Assembly: GCF_001557115.1 (NCBI RefSeq)
Contig: NZ_LSKQ01000046.1
Coordinates: 1-28,810 of the forward strand
Source of the DNA: Erythrobacter sp. CCH5-A1
GTDB lineage: Bacteria > Pseudomonadota > Alphaproteobacteria > Sphingomonadales > Sphingomonadaceae
DNA: 28,810 nucleotides
Reading direction: 5' to 3'
The translations under genes and the position numbers were made by a program. The notes under the pieces were generated by a model. That model searched no databases. It worked only from the letters and a program-made list of their open reading frames with translations, and was not told where the DNA came from. Shown here one piece after another: positions 7,625-16,482 of this stretch. The stretch's first letter is position 1. Every line of letters starts with the position of its first letter.

Positions 7625-10465
7625 TTAGTGCGCCGCGTCCCAGCTGAGCCCCGTACCGATCTCGACCCCGAGCGGCACGGTCAGTTCGACCGCAGGCAAA
7701 GCCGCCTCGGCCATCACCTGCCGGATGATCGGGGTGGCGGCCTCGACGCGGGCTTCGGGCAGTTCGAAGACCAGTTCGTCGTGCACCTGCAAGAGCATCC
7801 GCACATCGTGCAGCCCCGCTTCGGCCAGCGCAGGCAGCATCCGCGCCATCGCGCGCTTGATGATGTCGGCGCTGGTGCCCTGGATCGGCGCGTTGATCGC
7901 GGCGCGCTCCGACCCCTGCCGCTCGGCCTGGTTCTTGGAATTGATCCGCGGGAACCACGTCTTGCGGCCGAACAGCGTCTCGGAATAGCCGCGCGCGCGG
8001 ACGGTCTCGAGTGTTTCGTGGATATAGCGCTGGATGCCCGGGAAGCGCTGGAAATAGGTGTCGATCATCGCCTGCGCCTCTTCCGGCGGCACCTCCAGAC
8101 GCGCGGCGAGGCCCCAGCGTGAAATCCCGTAAAGTATTGCGAAGTTGATGGTTTTTGCTCTGCCGCGGCTGTCGCGGGTGACCTCGCCGAACATTTCCTG
8201 CGCGGTGCGGGCGTGGATGTCCTCTCCGGCAGCGAAGGCGGCCTTGAGCGCGGGCACATCGGCCATGTGCGCGGCAAGCCGCAGCTCAATCTGCGAATAG
8301 TCCGCCGCGAGCAGCACGTTGCCCTCTTCCGGCACGAAGGCCTCGCGGATCTGCCGACCGATCGCGGTGCGGATCGGGATGTTCTGCAAGTTCGGATCGG
8401 TCGAGGACAGCCGCCCGGTCTGCGCGCCCACGAGGCTGTAGCTGGTGTGGACCCGGCCCGTATCCGGGTTGATCGCCGCCTGCAGCGCATCGGTATAAGT
8501 CGACTTCAATTTGGCGAGCTGCCGCCATTCCAGCACCAGCCGCGCAATCGGCGCGCCCTCCGCCGCCAGCTTCTCCAGCACCGAAACATCGGTCGAATAT
8601 TGCCCGGTCTTGCCCTTCTTCCCGCCCTTGTAGCCCAGCTTGTCGAACAGGATTTCGCCCAGCTGCTTGGGGCTGCCGACGGTGAACTCCTGCCCGGCGA
8701 CCGCGTGGATCTCGCCTTCCAGCCGCGCGATTTCGTGCGAGAATTCCTCCGACAGCTTTGCGAGCCGCGCGCGGTCGACCCTGATGCCTTCGCGCTCCAT
8801 GCCGGCGACCACGGCGATCAGCGGGCGGTCGACGCGTTCGTAGACCTTGCTCCCGCCCTCGATGGCGAGGCGCGGCTTCAGATGCGCATGGAGCCGCCAA
8901 GTGATGTCGGCGTCCTCGGCGGCGTAGGCGGTGGCGCGGTCCAAGGGCACTTCGGCGAAGCTGATCGCCTTTTTGCCGGTGCCGCACAGGTCCTTGAACG
9001 GGATCGGGGTGTGGCCGAGGTGGCGCTGCGAGAGCTCGTCCATCCCGTGGCCGCCCCCCATCCCGTCCTCGCCGCGGCCCGCGTCGAGATCGAAGCTGAT
9101 CACCATCGTGTCGTCGATGGGGGCGACCATGATGCCCTGCCGCGCCAGCACGTTGAGGTCATACTTGCCGTTCTGGAATATCTTGAGGACCGCCTCGTCC
9201 TCGAGCAGCGGCTTCAACAGCGCAATGGCCTCGGCGAGCGGCACCTGCTCGGGCTTCTGCGCGAACATGTCGCTGCCGCCGTGGCCCAAGGGGATGTAGC
9301 AGGCGTCGTTCGGCCCCAAGGCAAGGCTCACCCCGACCAGATCGGCACGGATCGCATCGAGCGAGGTCGTCTCGGTATCGACCGCCACGGCCTGCGCAGC
9401 GCGGGCGCGGGCGACCCATGCGGCGAGGCGCTCCAATGTCTGCACCGTCTCGTAAGCGGCGTGATCGACCGGGGGCATCTCGGGGAGCGGCTGGCGGTTG
9501 CCTTCCCCCGGCGTGGGGGCAGCGGCGCTGGCGGTGGTCGGCTTGGGCGGGTTGAGCTGCACCGAGGGCGACGGACTCCCCGCCCCCGCATCGAGCCGAC
9601 GCAGCAGCGAGGTGAAACCGTGCTGCGTCAGGAAGGCGGCGAGCGGCGCGGGCGGGACCGGGCCGAGCACCATCTCGTCCAAGGGCTGCGGGAGATCGCA
9701 ATCCTCCTTCAGCGTCACGAGGATCTTCGACAGCTCGGCATCGCCGCGCCCCTCGATCAGCCGGTCGCGCAGCTTGGAGGGCTTCATCGAAGGGGCGCTG
9801 TCCAGCGCCGCCGTGAGCGAGCCGTGCTCGGCGATCAGCTTGCTCGCCGTCTTGGGGCCGATGCCGAAAATGCCCGGCACGTTGTCGACCGAATCGCCCA
9901 TCAGCGCGAGCACGTCGCCCACCAGCTCGGGCCCGACGCCGAATTTCTCCTCGACCTCGGGAAGCCAGATGCGCTGGTTCTTCATCGTGTCGAGCATGTC
10001 GATGCGCGCCCCGTCACGTTCGCCGATCAGCTGCATCAGGTCCTTGTCGGACGAGACGATGGTGACGTCCCACCCGCGTTCCTGCGCGCGGCGGGCATAG
10101 GTGGCGATGAGGTCGTCGGCCTCCAGCCCCTCGACCTCGATGCAGGGCAGGCTGAAGGCGCGGGTGGCGTCGCGGATCAGCGGGAACTGCGGCTTCAGGT
10201 CCTCGGGCGGTTCCGGGCGGTTGGCCTTGTAGTGCTCGTAGATGTCGTTGCGGAAGCTCTCCCCGCTCGCATCGAGGATCACCGCAAGGTGCGTCGGGCC
10301 ATCCGCTGCATCGAGATCGGCGGCGAGCTTCCACAGCATCGTGGTGTAGCCATAGACCGCGCCCACCGGCGTCCCTTCCGGGTTCGTCAGCGGTGGCAGG
10401 CGGTGATAGGCCCGGAAGATGTAGGACGACCCGTCGACGAGATAGAGGTGCTGCTTTTCGGCCAT
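7625..10465 (-). CDS. polA: DNA polymerase I
   Basis: 946 residues with all three domains. The 5'-3' flap exonuclease (about 1-300) opens with HLYLVDGSSYIFRAYH and contains EGLEADDLIATYA. The 3'-5' proofreading domain (about 330-530) keeps its metal ligands: AVDTET with Asp363/Glu365, and YAAEDADITW as the third motif. The polymerase domain (about 560-946) has motif A DYSQIELR (Asp722), motif B RAKTINFAILYG and motif C VHDELVFE (Asp896/Glu897). All catalytic sites look intact, so the enzyme should both proofread and remove RNA primers. Phe in the motif B helix is the ordinary form that discriminates against dideoxynucleotides. The start MAEKQHLYLVDG fits the family and the stop is TAA at 7625. 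An Ala/Pro/Thr-rich linker near residue 290-330 separates the exonuclease domains. Confidence 0.98.
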   Translation of the reverse strand: MAEKQHLYLVDGSSYIFRAYHRLPPLTNPEGTPVGAVYGYTTMLWKLAADLDAADGPTHLAVILDASGESFRNDIYEHYKANRPEPPEDLKPQFPLIRDATRAFSLPCIEVEGLEADDLIATYARRAQERGWDVTIVSSDKDLMQLIGERDGARIDMLDTMKNQRIWLPEVEEKFGVGPELVGDVLALMGDSVDNVPGIFGIGPKTASKLIAEHGSLTAALDSAPSMKPSKLRDRLIEGRGDAELSKILVTLKEDCDLPQPLDEMVLGPVPPAPLAAFLTQHGFTSLLRRLDAGAGSPSPSVQLNPPKPTTASAAAPTPGEGNRQPLPEMPPVDHAAYETVQTLERLAAWVARARAAQAVAVDTETTSLDAIRADLVGVSLALGPNDACYIPLGHGGSDMFAQKPEQVPLAEAIALLKPLLEDEAVLKIFQNGKYDLNVLARQGIMVAPIDDTMVISFDLDAGRGEDGMGGGHGMDELSQRHLGHTPIPFKDLCGTGKKAISFAEVPLDRATAYAAEDADITWRLHAHLKPRLAIEGGSKVYERVDRPLIAVVAGMEREGIRVDRARLAKLSEEFSHEIARLEGEIHAVAGQEFTVGSPKQLGEILFDKLGYKGGKKGKTGQYSTDVSVLEKLAAEGAPIARLVLEWRQLAKLKSTYTDALQAAINPDTGRVHTSYSLVGAQTGRLSSTDPNLQNIPIRTAIGRQIREAFVPEEGNVLLAADYSQIELRLAAHMADVPALKAAFAAGEDIHARTAQEMFGEVTRDSRGRAKTINFAILYGISRWGLAARLEVPPEEAQAMIDTYFQRFPGIQRYIHETLETVRARGYSETLFGRKTWFPRINSKNQAERQGSERAAINAPIQGTSADIIKRAMARMLPALAEAGLHDVRMLLQVHDELVFELPEARVEAATPIIRQVMAEAALPAVELTVPLGVEIGTGLSWDAAH

Positions 10466-10674
10466 GCCGGACTGCTAGCACCCGGCGCCGCGCGCGGGTA
10501 GGGGTTTGGCGCGGGGCTGCTTGCGGTGAAACGTCCGCAGAATGTGGCGAGATTGCGGCGAAAGCGCCTTGTGCGGCGGCCCCGCGCAGCCTAGATTCGT
10601 CGGCGAACCGGATCACCGGTCGGCGCGTCCTAGGAGGGGGCGCGTGTCATTCGCAGGACAAAGGACCACACGCC

Positions 10675-10965
10675 ATGCGCAAGATCATCCTCGCCGCCGC
10701 CGTCGCCACCGCCGCGCTCGGCCTTTCGGCTTGCGGCAGCAACACCGAGACCGAGACCGACGAAACGGTCGAAGCGATGAACGCCGACGCCGAAGCCAAT
10801 CTCGACAGCGCCGGTGAAGCGATCGAAGGCGTCGCCACCCAGAGCGCCGAAGACGTCTCGGCCGCCGCCAAGGAAGCCGCCGACACGGCCGAGAAGACCA
10901 CCGACGAAGTGGGCGACGATGCGCTCAGCGTGGTCGACCAGGCCGAGGAAGCCGGCGCCGAGTAA
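10675..10965 (+). CDS. small acidic lipoprotein, function unknown
   Basis: 96 residues. ATG 10675 follows an AAGGA ribosome site by about 8 bases, and the longer open frame upstream runs antisense into polA and has no signal. The N-terminus is a clear lipoprotein signal, MRKIILAAAVATAALGLSAC, with Cys20 as the acylated residue. The mature part is rich in Ala, Glu, Asp and Thr, with heptad-like spacing of alanines, and is predicted to be helical and strongly acidic. It has no recognised catalytic motif. Small abundant envelope lipoproteins of this sort may act in the periplasm or outer membrane, but no function can be assigned. It is transcribed alone, with its own terminator just downstream. 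Confidence 0.85.
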   Translation: MRKIILAAAVATAALGLSACGSNTETETDETVEAMNADAEANLDSAGEAIEGVATQSAEDVSAAAKEAADTAEKTTDEVGDDALSVVDQAEEAGAE

Positions 10966-10990
10966 GCGCTTCCCCTCGGGCAGAAACAAG

Positions 10991-11022
10991 AAGGGCGGCT
11001 GCCGAAAGGCGCCGCCCTTTTT
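10991..11022 (+). terminator. Rho-independent terminator of the small lipoprotein gene
   Basis: AAGGGCGGC (10991-10999) pairs with GCCGCCCTT (11011-11019). The apical part adds a GCC-GAAA-GGC tetraloop hairpin after a bulged T, and the strand runs into TTTTT (11018-11022). It lies 25 bp after the lipoprotein stop and just before the end of the convergent beta-lactamase-like gene. Confidence 0.92.
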
Positions 11023-11046
11023 GCTGTCCGTCAGGCCGGGGGTGCC

Positions 11047-12078
11047 TCAGCCCCCGGTGGCGTAAGGCGCGCTCGCCCAGTTGCGGGTGGGGTTCTGCTG
11101 CGCGCGCACCGCGAAGCCATCGTAGAGCGCGCGGGCGATCGCCGCGATCCGCTCCTCGCGCGCGGCCTTGCCGCCCTGCCCGGTGACGTAGATCGCCACC
11201 GCGATCACCCGGCCATCGGGGCATTCGATCAGGCCGATGTCGCTCGAGGTGTTGCTGAGCGAGCCGGTCTTGTGGCTGACCCGCGCTTCGAGCGGGATGT
11301 TGGCCGGGATGCGGCGCTTGCCGGTGACAGTGCGGCTCATCGCGCCCAAGATCACCTGGCGGCTCTGATCGGAGAGATATTCGCCGCGATAGAGCCCGGC
11401 GAGCAGGCGCGTCATCGCGCGCGGGGTGGCGGCATCGCGGCTGTCGATGTGGGTGGCGGGGTTGTACTCGCCATCGTCGCGCACCAGCGTGGCGATGTCC
11501 CGGTTGATCGAGAAGGGCGCGATGCCCTTCCTCGCCATGAAGGCGTTGACCGCCTGGGGCCCGCCGACCGCGGCAAGCAGCGCGTCGGTCGCCGGGTTGG
11601 ACGAGCGGGTGATCATGATCTCGATCAGGTCGATCGCGGGCATGTACTGCCCTGCGCGCACCGGCGCCTTGGCGCTGGAGAACTTCGCCGAGGCGACCGG
11701 CATCATCAGCGGGAATTCGCTGGTGAGGGTATAGCGCCCCTGTTCGACCATTTCCATGTATGTCGCCGCGATCGCGACCTTGCTGGTCGAGGCCATCGGG
11801 AACAGCTGGTCGCCCAGCACCATCACTTCCTCGCCCGTGGCGAGGTCGACCGCGGCGACGCCGATGCGGCCCAGTGCCGGGTTGGCGAGCTCGGCGATGC
11901 GCTGCTCGAAGGTCGAGGCGTAGACCGCATCGAAGCTCTGCGGATTGCGCGCCTGGGTGCCGAAGGTGCTGTCGAAGGTCGCCGCAAGGTCATCGGGGTT
12001 CGCCGCCGCCGGGCTGGCGAGCGCCGCAAAGGAGGCCACAAGGCCGGTCAAAGCGGCGAGAAAACGGGGGCGTGCCAT
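11047..12078 (-). CDS. class A beta-lactamase-like serine hydrolase, exported
   Basis: 343 residues. ATG 12078 gives a Sec signal peptide (MARPRFLAALTGLVASF..., likely cleavage after AAA-26). The class A motifs are present: STSK (Ser97, Lys100), SSN (159-161, in place of SDN) and KTG (270-272). The omega-loop lines up without gaps with that of TEM-type enzymes from Arg164 to Pro183, keeping Asn170 and Asp179 equivalents, but the position of the deacylating Glu166 is Asp (Asp202). The protein may therefore bind or slowly turn over beta-lactams, or act on another substrate. A longer upstream frame is antisense to the next gene and was not used. It is divergent from the DUF305 gene. Calling it an antibiotic-resistance gene is not justified by sequence alone. 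Confidence 0.85.
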   Translation of the reverse strand: MARPRFLAALTGLVASFAALASPAAANPDDLAATFDSTFGTQARNPQSFDAVYASTFEQRIAELANPALGRIGVAAVDLATGEEVMVLGDQLFPMASTSKVAIAATYMEMVEQGRYTLTSEFPLMMPVASAKFSSAKAPVRAGQYMPAIDLIEIMITRSSNPATDALLAAVGGPQAVNAFMARKGIAPFSINRDIATLVRDDGEYNPATHIDSRDAATPRAMTRLLAGLYRGEYLSDQSRQVILGAMSRTVTGKRRIPANIPLEARVSHKTGSLSNTSSDIGLIECPDGRVIAVAIYVTGQGGKAAREERIAAIARALYDGFAVRAQQNPTRNWASAPYATGG

Positions 12079-12347
12079 GGGGGCTAGACTACTCCGACAG
12101 GGTTTAGGCGGGCTTAACGTCATACTTATCCACGTGTGATTCGCCGCGGCAAGGCCTCGTTTCGGCGCGTGCGGCGAACGGTGCGCGGGCAGCGATGGAG
12201 ATGCGCAGGCGCGCCGGCGGGGCTGCAAGGCGTTGCTCGACAGGGATAGGAAGTTCGTCGAATCCGATCTTGCCGGCCCTCCGATGGTCTTGACTGCGCG
12301 CGCCGGCAGGGCAGTCTGGCGGTCAACGAAATCAAGGGGACTATTCC

Positions 12348-14654
12348 ATGACCGACACCGCCACCGCCTGCGCCGCGCGCGCCGGCCTTGCCGCCCTGCT
12401 GCTCTCCGCCTCGGGCCTCGCCTATGCGCAAGCTGTGCCCATCGTGAAGCCGGGCGCGCCGGGGCAGGCCTCGAAGACGCTTTCGGCCGAAGAGGCGACC
12501 AAGCTCGCACAGGCGAGCTACACCGCCGAGGACGTGGCGTTCATGCAGCACATGATCGTCCACCACGGCCAGGCAGTCGAGATGGCGAAGCTGGTCAAGG
12601 ACCGCACCAACACCGAAGAGCTCAAGACCATCGCGGGCCGCATCGAATCCTCGCAGGCCGACGAGATCACCTTCATGCAGACCTGGCTCAAGGAGCGCGG
12701 CGAGCCGCTGGAAGACCCGATGATGAAGGGCCATGGCGCGCACATGCACCACATGATGCAGGGCATGGCCTCGCCCGAGGCGCTGAAGGCGCTGGCCGCG
12801 GCCAAGGGGACCGAGTTCGACAAGCAGTTCCTGACGCTGATGATCGCGCATCATGATGGCGCGCTGAAGATGGTCGAGGAACTGCTCAAGGAAGACGGCA
12901 CCGCCGCCGATCCGGTGCTGTTCCAGTTCGTGGGCGACATCGAGAGCGAGCAGAAGGCCGAGATCGGCAAGATGGACAAGCTGCTCGCCAGCCTCTCGAG
13001 CGATCCGCGTTCCGGACTTGCGGCGGGCTTCGACAATGCGGGAGAGGCGATCAAGGGGCTGGTGAAGGTCACGACGCTCGGCAAGCCGGCGGGCTTCTTC
13101 AACCCCGAAAACCCGGCCGACCTGCGCCCGCCGGTGCCGCCCAAGAAGAGCAAGGACGAGAAGAAGGACGAAGCGGCCAAACCGGCTGAACCCGCGCCCG
13201 CCGTTGCCGCTGCTGCGCCCGCCGCCGGCGCAGCCCCGGCCGCCGCCGGGACCCCGCCGCGCGAGGAGGAGGACAGCCTCACCGAATTCGCCGAGCGCTC
13301 CCCGCTGCTCGATTTCGCCAATACCGACATGGCCTTCTTCGGCGATGTCATGGTGGCGGGCTCCTACCACGGCTTCAACATCTACAAGTTGGGCGCTGAC
13401 GGTGTGCCGACCCTCAAGAGCAGCGTCGTGTGCCCCGGCGGGCAGGGTGACGTTTCGGTGGTGGGCAATCTCCTCGTGATGAGCGTCGAGCAGACCCGCG
13501 GCCGGCTCGATTGCGGGCTCGAAGGCGCGCCGGGCAAGATCAACGAGGAGCGGTTCCGCGGCCTCAGGATCTTCGACATCTCCGACCATGCCGCCCCGCG
13601 TCAGGTCGGCGCGGTGCAGACCTGCCGGGGGAGCCACACGCACTCGATCGTCAGCGCCGATCCCACGCGGCTCATCATCTACAATTCGGGCACGGCGGGC
13701 ATCCGCGACGAGAAGGAACTGGCGGGCTGCATCGGCGGCACCCCGGGCGACACGCGCACCGCGCTGTTCTCGATCGACGTGATCGAGGTGCCCGTGGCGG
13801 ACCCCTCCAAGGCGCGCATCGTCAAGTCCCCGCGCGTCTTCGCCGACGAGACCACGGGCGAAATCGCCGGGCTGTGGAAAGGCGGCGACCATGGCGACGG
13901 CACCCAGAGCACCAGCCGCACCGACCAGTGCCACGACATCACCGTCTTCCCCGCGCTGAAGATCGCGGCGGGGGCATGCTCGGGTAACGGCATCATCTTC
14001 GACATTTCGGACCCGCTCAATCCCAAGCGGATGGACGTCGTCACCGACACCGGGTTCGCCTACTGGCACTCGGCGACCTTCAACAATGACGGCACCAAGG
14101 TGATCTTCACCGACGAATGGGGCGGCGGCGGGCGGCCGCGCTGCAAGGCGTCCGACCCCAAGACCTGGGGCGCCAACGCGATCTACGACATCGTGGGTGG
14201 CAAGCTCGTCTTCCGCGCCCACTACAAGATGCCCGCGCCGCAGAGCGACAAGGAGAACTGCGTCGCGCACAACGGCTCGATCATCCCGATTCCGGGCCGC
14301 GATCTGTTCGCGCAGGCGTGGTATCAGGGCGGCCTTTCGGTGATGGATTTCACCGACAGCGCCAACCCCAAGGAAGTCGCGTACTTCGACCGCGGGCCGA
14401 TCGACGCCAAGCAGATGGTGCTGGGCGGGTACTGGTCGGTCTACTGGTACCGCGGCCACATCTACGGCACCGAGATCAGCCGCGGGATCGACGTCTTCAC
14501 TCTCAAGCCGAGCGAATTCATCACCAAGGCCGAAATCGCCGCGGCCGAGAGCGCGAAGTACGAGGACAACCGTTTCAACCCCCAGACCCAGACCCGCGTG
14601 ACGTGGGACGAGAAGGCGATCAAGGCAGCGGCGGCGAGCCGGAAGCTGAAGTAA
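12348..14654 (+). CDS. secreted DUF305 / LVIVD-like beta-propeller fusion protein
   Basis: 768 residues with a good ribosome site (AAGGGGA) 7 bases before ATG 12348 and a signal peptide ending AYA-28. Residues about 45-215 form a DUF305 domain with two copies of the metal-binding helix pattern, FMQHMIVHHGQAVEMA (65-80) and FLTLMIAHHDGALKM (161-175), plus a His/Met-rich loop GHGAHMHHMMQGM (128-140). Residues about 255-309 are a Lys/Pro/Ala-rich linker. The rest (about 318-730) is a repeat protein with LRIFDISD, IIFDISDPLNPKRM and LSVMDFTDSANPKEV, typical of LVIVD/choice-of-anchor beta-propellers. DUF305 proteins are often linked to copper or other metals; the propeller partner is unknown. The protein is predicted to be periplasmic or secreted, and its substrate is unknown. 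Confidence 0.88.
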   Translation: MTDTATACAARAGLAALLLSASGLAYAQAVPIVKPGAPGQASKTLSAEEATKLAQASYTAEDVAFMQHMIVHHGQAVEMAKLVKDRTNTEELKTIAGRIESSQADEITFMQTWLKERGEPLEDPMMKGHGAHMHHMMQGMASPEALKALAAAKGTEFDKQFLTLMIAHHDGALKMVEELLKEDGTAADPVLFQFVGDIESEQKAEIGKMDKLLASLSSDPRSGLAAGFDNAGEAIKGLVKVTTLGKPAGFFNPENPADLRPPVPPKKSKDEKKDEAAKPAEPAPAVAAAAPAAGAAPAAAGTPPREEEDSLTEFAERSPLLDFANTDMAFFGDVMVAGSYHGFNIYKLGADGVPTLKSSVVCPGGQGDVSVVGNLLVMSVEQTRGRLDCGLEGAPGKINEERFRGLRIFDISDHAAPRQVGAVQTCRGSHTHSIVSADPTRLIIYNSGTAGIRDEKELAGCIGGTPGDTRTALFSIDVIEVPVADPSKARIVKSPRVFADETTGEIAGLWKGGDHGDGTQSTSRTDQCHDITVFPALKIAAGACSGNGIIFDISDPLNPKRMDVVTDTGFAYWHSATFNNDGTKVIFTDEWGGGGRPRCKASDPKTWGANAIYDIVGGKLVFRAHYKMPAPQSDKENCVAHNGSIIPIPGRDLFAQAWYQGGLSVMDFTDSANPKEVAYFDRGPIDAKQMVLGGYWSVYWYRGHIYGTEISRGIDVFTLKPSEFITKAEIAAAESAKYEDNRFNPQTQTRVTWDEKAIKAAAASRKLK

Positions 14655-15000
14655 GCGCGGTTCAACTCTGCAAAGCGGACAAAGCGGACACCCTGTCCGC
14701 TTTGCGGAGCGCGTTTTTATTCGGTATATTCATGATCTTGATCCGCCGATCACCAAGCGGACGGACAGGGGAGCGGCATGCCTTTATGCCGATTGCGACC
14801 CTCAGGCCGCCTGCATCACGATGGGAAAGAGCCAGCCACAAAGCTGGCACATTCCGCCCGAGTAGGAAAATGCCTCGCGCGCTGCACGACTGAGCGGCAG
14901 ATTGGCAGGCCTTCTGACGGATAGCTGCCGCTCCGTTATCGACCCCGGAGCGGACAAGCAGGGTCCTCGACATATCGGCTCGCGTTGGTAGAACCTCACC
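14655..15000. other. intergenic region with hairpins and short repeats, no supported gene
   Basis: After the DUF305 stop there are two tandem CAAAGCGGA copies (14671-14688), an 11-bp perfect hairpin (14680-14704) and a T run. A GCGGACxGACA-like piece recurs near 14756, and a 6-bp hairpin CGGCAT/ATGCCG lies at 14774-14791. A minus-strand open frame (14802-15002) has a CxxC pair but no ribosome site or recognisable family. It starts exactly opposite the next gene, so I do not call it. The base composition is lower in GC than the flanking operons. Confidence 0.5.
14680..14718 (+). terminator. probable terminator of the DUF305 fusion gene
   Basis: CAAAGCGGACA (14680-14690) pairs perfectly with TGTCCGCTTTG (14694-14704) across a three-base CCC loop. 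The T run (14714-14718) follows after a ten-base gap, so it is not a textbook intrinsic terminator, but position and stem strength fit termination or 3'-end protection. Confidence 0.55.
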
Positions 15001-15483
15001 ATGTCATCAGCGCGACCGACGTCACCGAAATGTCTCTTCGTCGCTTGGGTATTGGCTTGGGCGACAGCGGTCTATCTACCGAGCTTTATGATTGCGCTGC
15101 TGTCGCTCTCACCGCTCGCATCCGGCGGGCACCTTTTGCTGGACACCTTCGAAGTCGCAGACGAGGTTTCGCCTGCAGCGAAGCTGACCTATGCGATCCT
15201 CTTCGGCGCCCTTGTGATGTCGTCGCGCGCGTCCGGGGCGGGACGTGGGCTGTCAATCAATTCTCTGATCGGTATGGTCAGCATTGCGCTGGTTGTGGCG
15301 CTGCTTCCTGAATACTTGTCGCGTGGTTTCGGCATCGGCCTGAACGGAATAAGGTTCGACCCGCTCCCGACTGCCATTTATCTGATCGGCGGTTTCGCCA
15401 GCGGTGTCGTTTTCTCGCTCTCGGAAGCAAAATGCTTGTCGCGCAGCCATGCATCCGCACTTCAGCAATCATCAGGTGATTGA
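15001..15483 (+). CDS. small integral membrane protein, unknown
   Basis: 160 residues with four predicted membrane segments at about 11-36, 61-77, 87-104 and 123-142, short loops and a polar C-terminus. I recognise no family. Codon use is less GC-biased at third positions than in the neighbouring operons (many TTG, TCG, CTG, GCG mixed with T- and A-ending codons), which may mean recent acquisition or weak expression. ATG 15001 has only a poor ribosome site. The gene lies alone between hairpin-rich DNA and the convergent fatty-acid-hydroxylase gene, next to a MITE-like element, so this looks like an accessory spot. It is probably real, given the consistent hydrophobic pattern, but unproven. 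Confidence 0.6.
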   Translation: MSSARPTSPKCLFVAWVLAWATAVYLPSFMIALLSLSPLASGGHLLLDTFEVADEVSPAAKLTYAILFGALVMSSRASGAGRGLSINSLIGMVSIALVVALLPEYLSRGFGIGLNGIRFDPLPTAIYLIGGFASGVVFSLSEAKCLSRSHASALQQSSGD

Positions 15484-15554
15484 CTGCGGCGGCAACTCCC
15501 CACCCACTAGCCGTCATTCGCGCTCGCTTCGCCGATGCCCGAATGCAGACGCGC

Positions 15555-16418
15555 CTACCCCTCCGCCGCCTGCTTCTTCTCCATGAACGGCCGCAGCGGG
15601 AAGAGCCATTGCTCCTTGATCGACAACCGCTTGCGATCATCCTGCCCGACGATCGCGCTCTCGCCGTCCCTGTAGGTGCCGAACACGCGGTCCCAGAAGA
15701 TCACGCTGTTGCCGTAGTTGCAGCGCGTGTCCTCGTAGCTGGTCGCGGTGTGGTGGAGCGAGTGGTTGCGGATCGTGGTGAAGAAGTAGCCGTACCAGAT
15801 CGGCGGGTTGGCGCTGACATTGGCGTGGGCATAGGTCGCGATCACGCCGCCTGCGGTTATGCTGGCGAACAGGGCATTGAGGTCCACGTCGAGCAGCGCG
15901 GTGATGCCAATGCTGATGAGGAACAGCTCCACCGGGTTGCCGACGAAGCCCTTGGCCGCGTTCAACTGGGTGATGTGGTGATGCGGCGCGTGGGTCAGCC
16001 ACAGCGGCGTCCAGTTGTGCATCGCGCGGTGCATCCAGTACTGGCCCAGCTCGAACAGGAACAGGAGGATCAGCGTCTGCACCAGGAAGGGCAGCTCGGC
16101 GAGCCACGGCGTGGCGATGCCGAGGCTCTCCTTGAGCGCCGCCAACGGCGAGTGGATCAGCGCATCGGTGGCAAAGCCGATCGCGGTGTAGCTAAGGGCC
16201 ACATAGAAATAGTCGGTCGCCAGCTCGCGCCCGTTGATGCGCCAGCCCTCGTGGCGTTCGAACACCAGCTCGAGCAGTTGCACGAATACCAGCACTCCGA
16301 GGCCGACGGCCAGCAGCGACCACGGCGCCTCGACCCATGCGGCGGGCGCGAGGCCCCAGAAGGCAATCACCACCGCGAGCGTGGCAGGCGGCAGCAGGTT
16401 GATGAGCGACTGTTTCAC
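15555..16418 (-). CDS. sterol desaturase / fatty acid hydroxylase family membrane protein
   Basis: 287 residues. The start is GTG 16418, with an AGGGGA ribosome site 7 bases upstream. Hydrophobic segments near 11-30, 36-55, 72-88, 108-126 and 160-200 surround the histidine clusters of the di-iron fatty acid hydroxylase superfamily: HRAMH (130-134), HAPHH (143-147), a single His198 in TYAHANVS, and HSLHH (219-223). All clusters are present, so it should be an active oxygen-dependent hydroxylase or desaturase in the inner membrane. The substrate is unknown; fatty acids, carotenoids and hopanoids are options in this group. It is transcribed alone. The region upstream carries the MITE-like element, which could influence its promoter. 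Confidence 0.9.
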   Translation of the reverse strand: MKQSLINLLPPATLAVVIAFWGLAPAAWVEAPWSLLAVGLGVLVFVQLLELVFERHEGWRINGRELATDYFYVALSYTAIGFATDALIHSPLAALKESLGIATPWLAELPFLVQTLILLFLFELGQYWMHRAMHNWTPLWLTHAPHHHITQLNAAKGFVGNPVELFLISIGITALLDVDLNALFASITAGGVIATYAHANVSANPPIWYGYFFTTIRNHSLHHTATSYEDTRCNYGNSVIFWDRVFGTYRDGESAIVGQDDRKRLSIKEQWLFPLRPFMEKKQAAEG

Positions 16419-16482
16419 CGGATCGTCCCCTGTTCGATTCCGAGGCTTTAGAGCACTTTCCGACCAATGCGGGTTACCCTGA

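Noticed and set aside
8213..10501. 762-residue plus-strand open frame opposite polA
   Set aside because: Antisense shadow of a complete DNA polymerase I with all catalytic motifs.
11047..12078. Annotation as an acquired antibiotic-resistance gene
   Set aside because: The protein has an atypical omega-loop residue and SSN motif, and no mobile element or resistance context adjoins it.
12130..12145. CACGTG core near 12132 as a second parS site
   Set aside because: The flanks (TATCCACGTGTGAT) lack the TGTT and AACA arms needed for ParB binding. Other CACGTG occurrences, such as those near 774 and 19417, also fail.
12126..14459. 777-residue minus-strand open frame opposite the DUF305 fusion
   Set aside because: No ribosome site or domain; the opposite strand has a signal peptide, paired metal motifs and a propeller.
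14802..15002. 66-residue minus-strand frame with a CxxC pair
   Set aside because: No ribosome site, starts exactly opposite another start codon, and no recognised family; the two cysteines alone are not enough to call a zinc protein.
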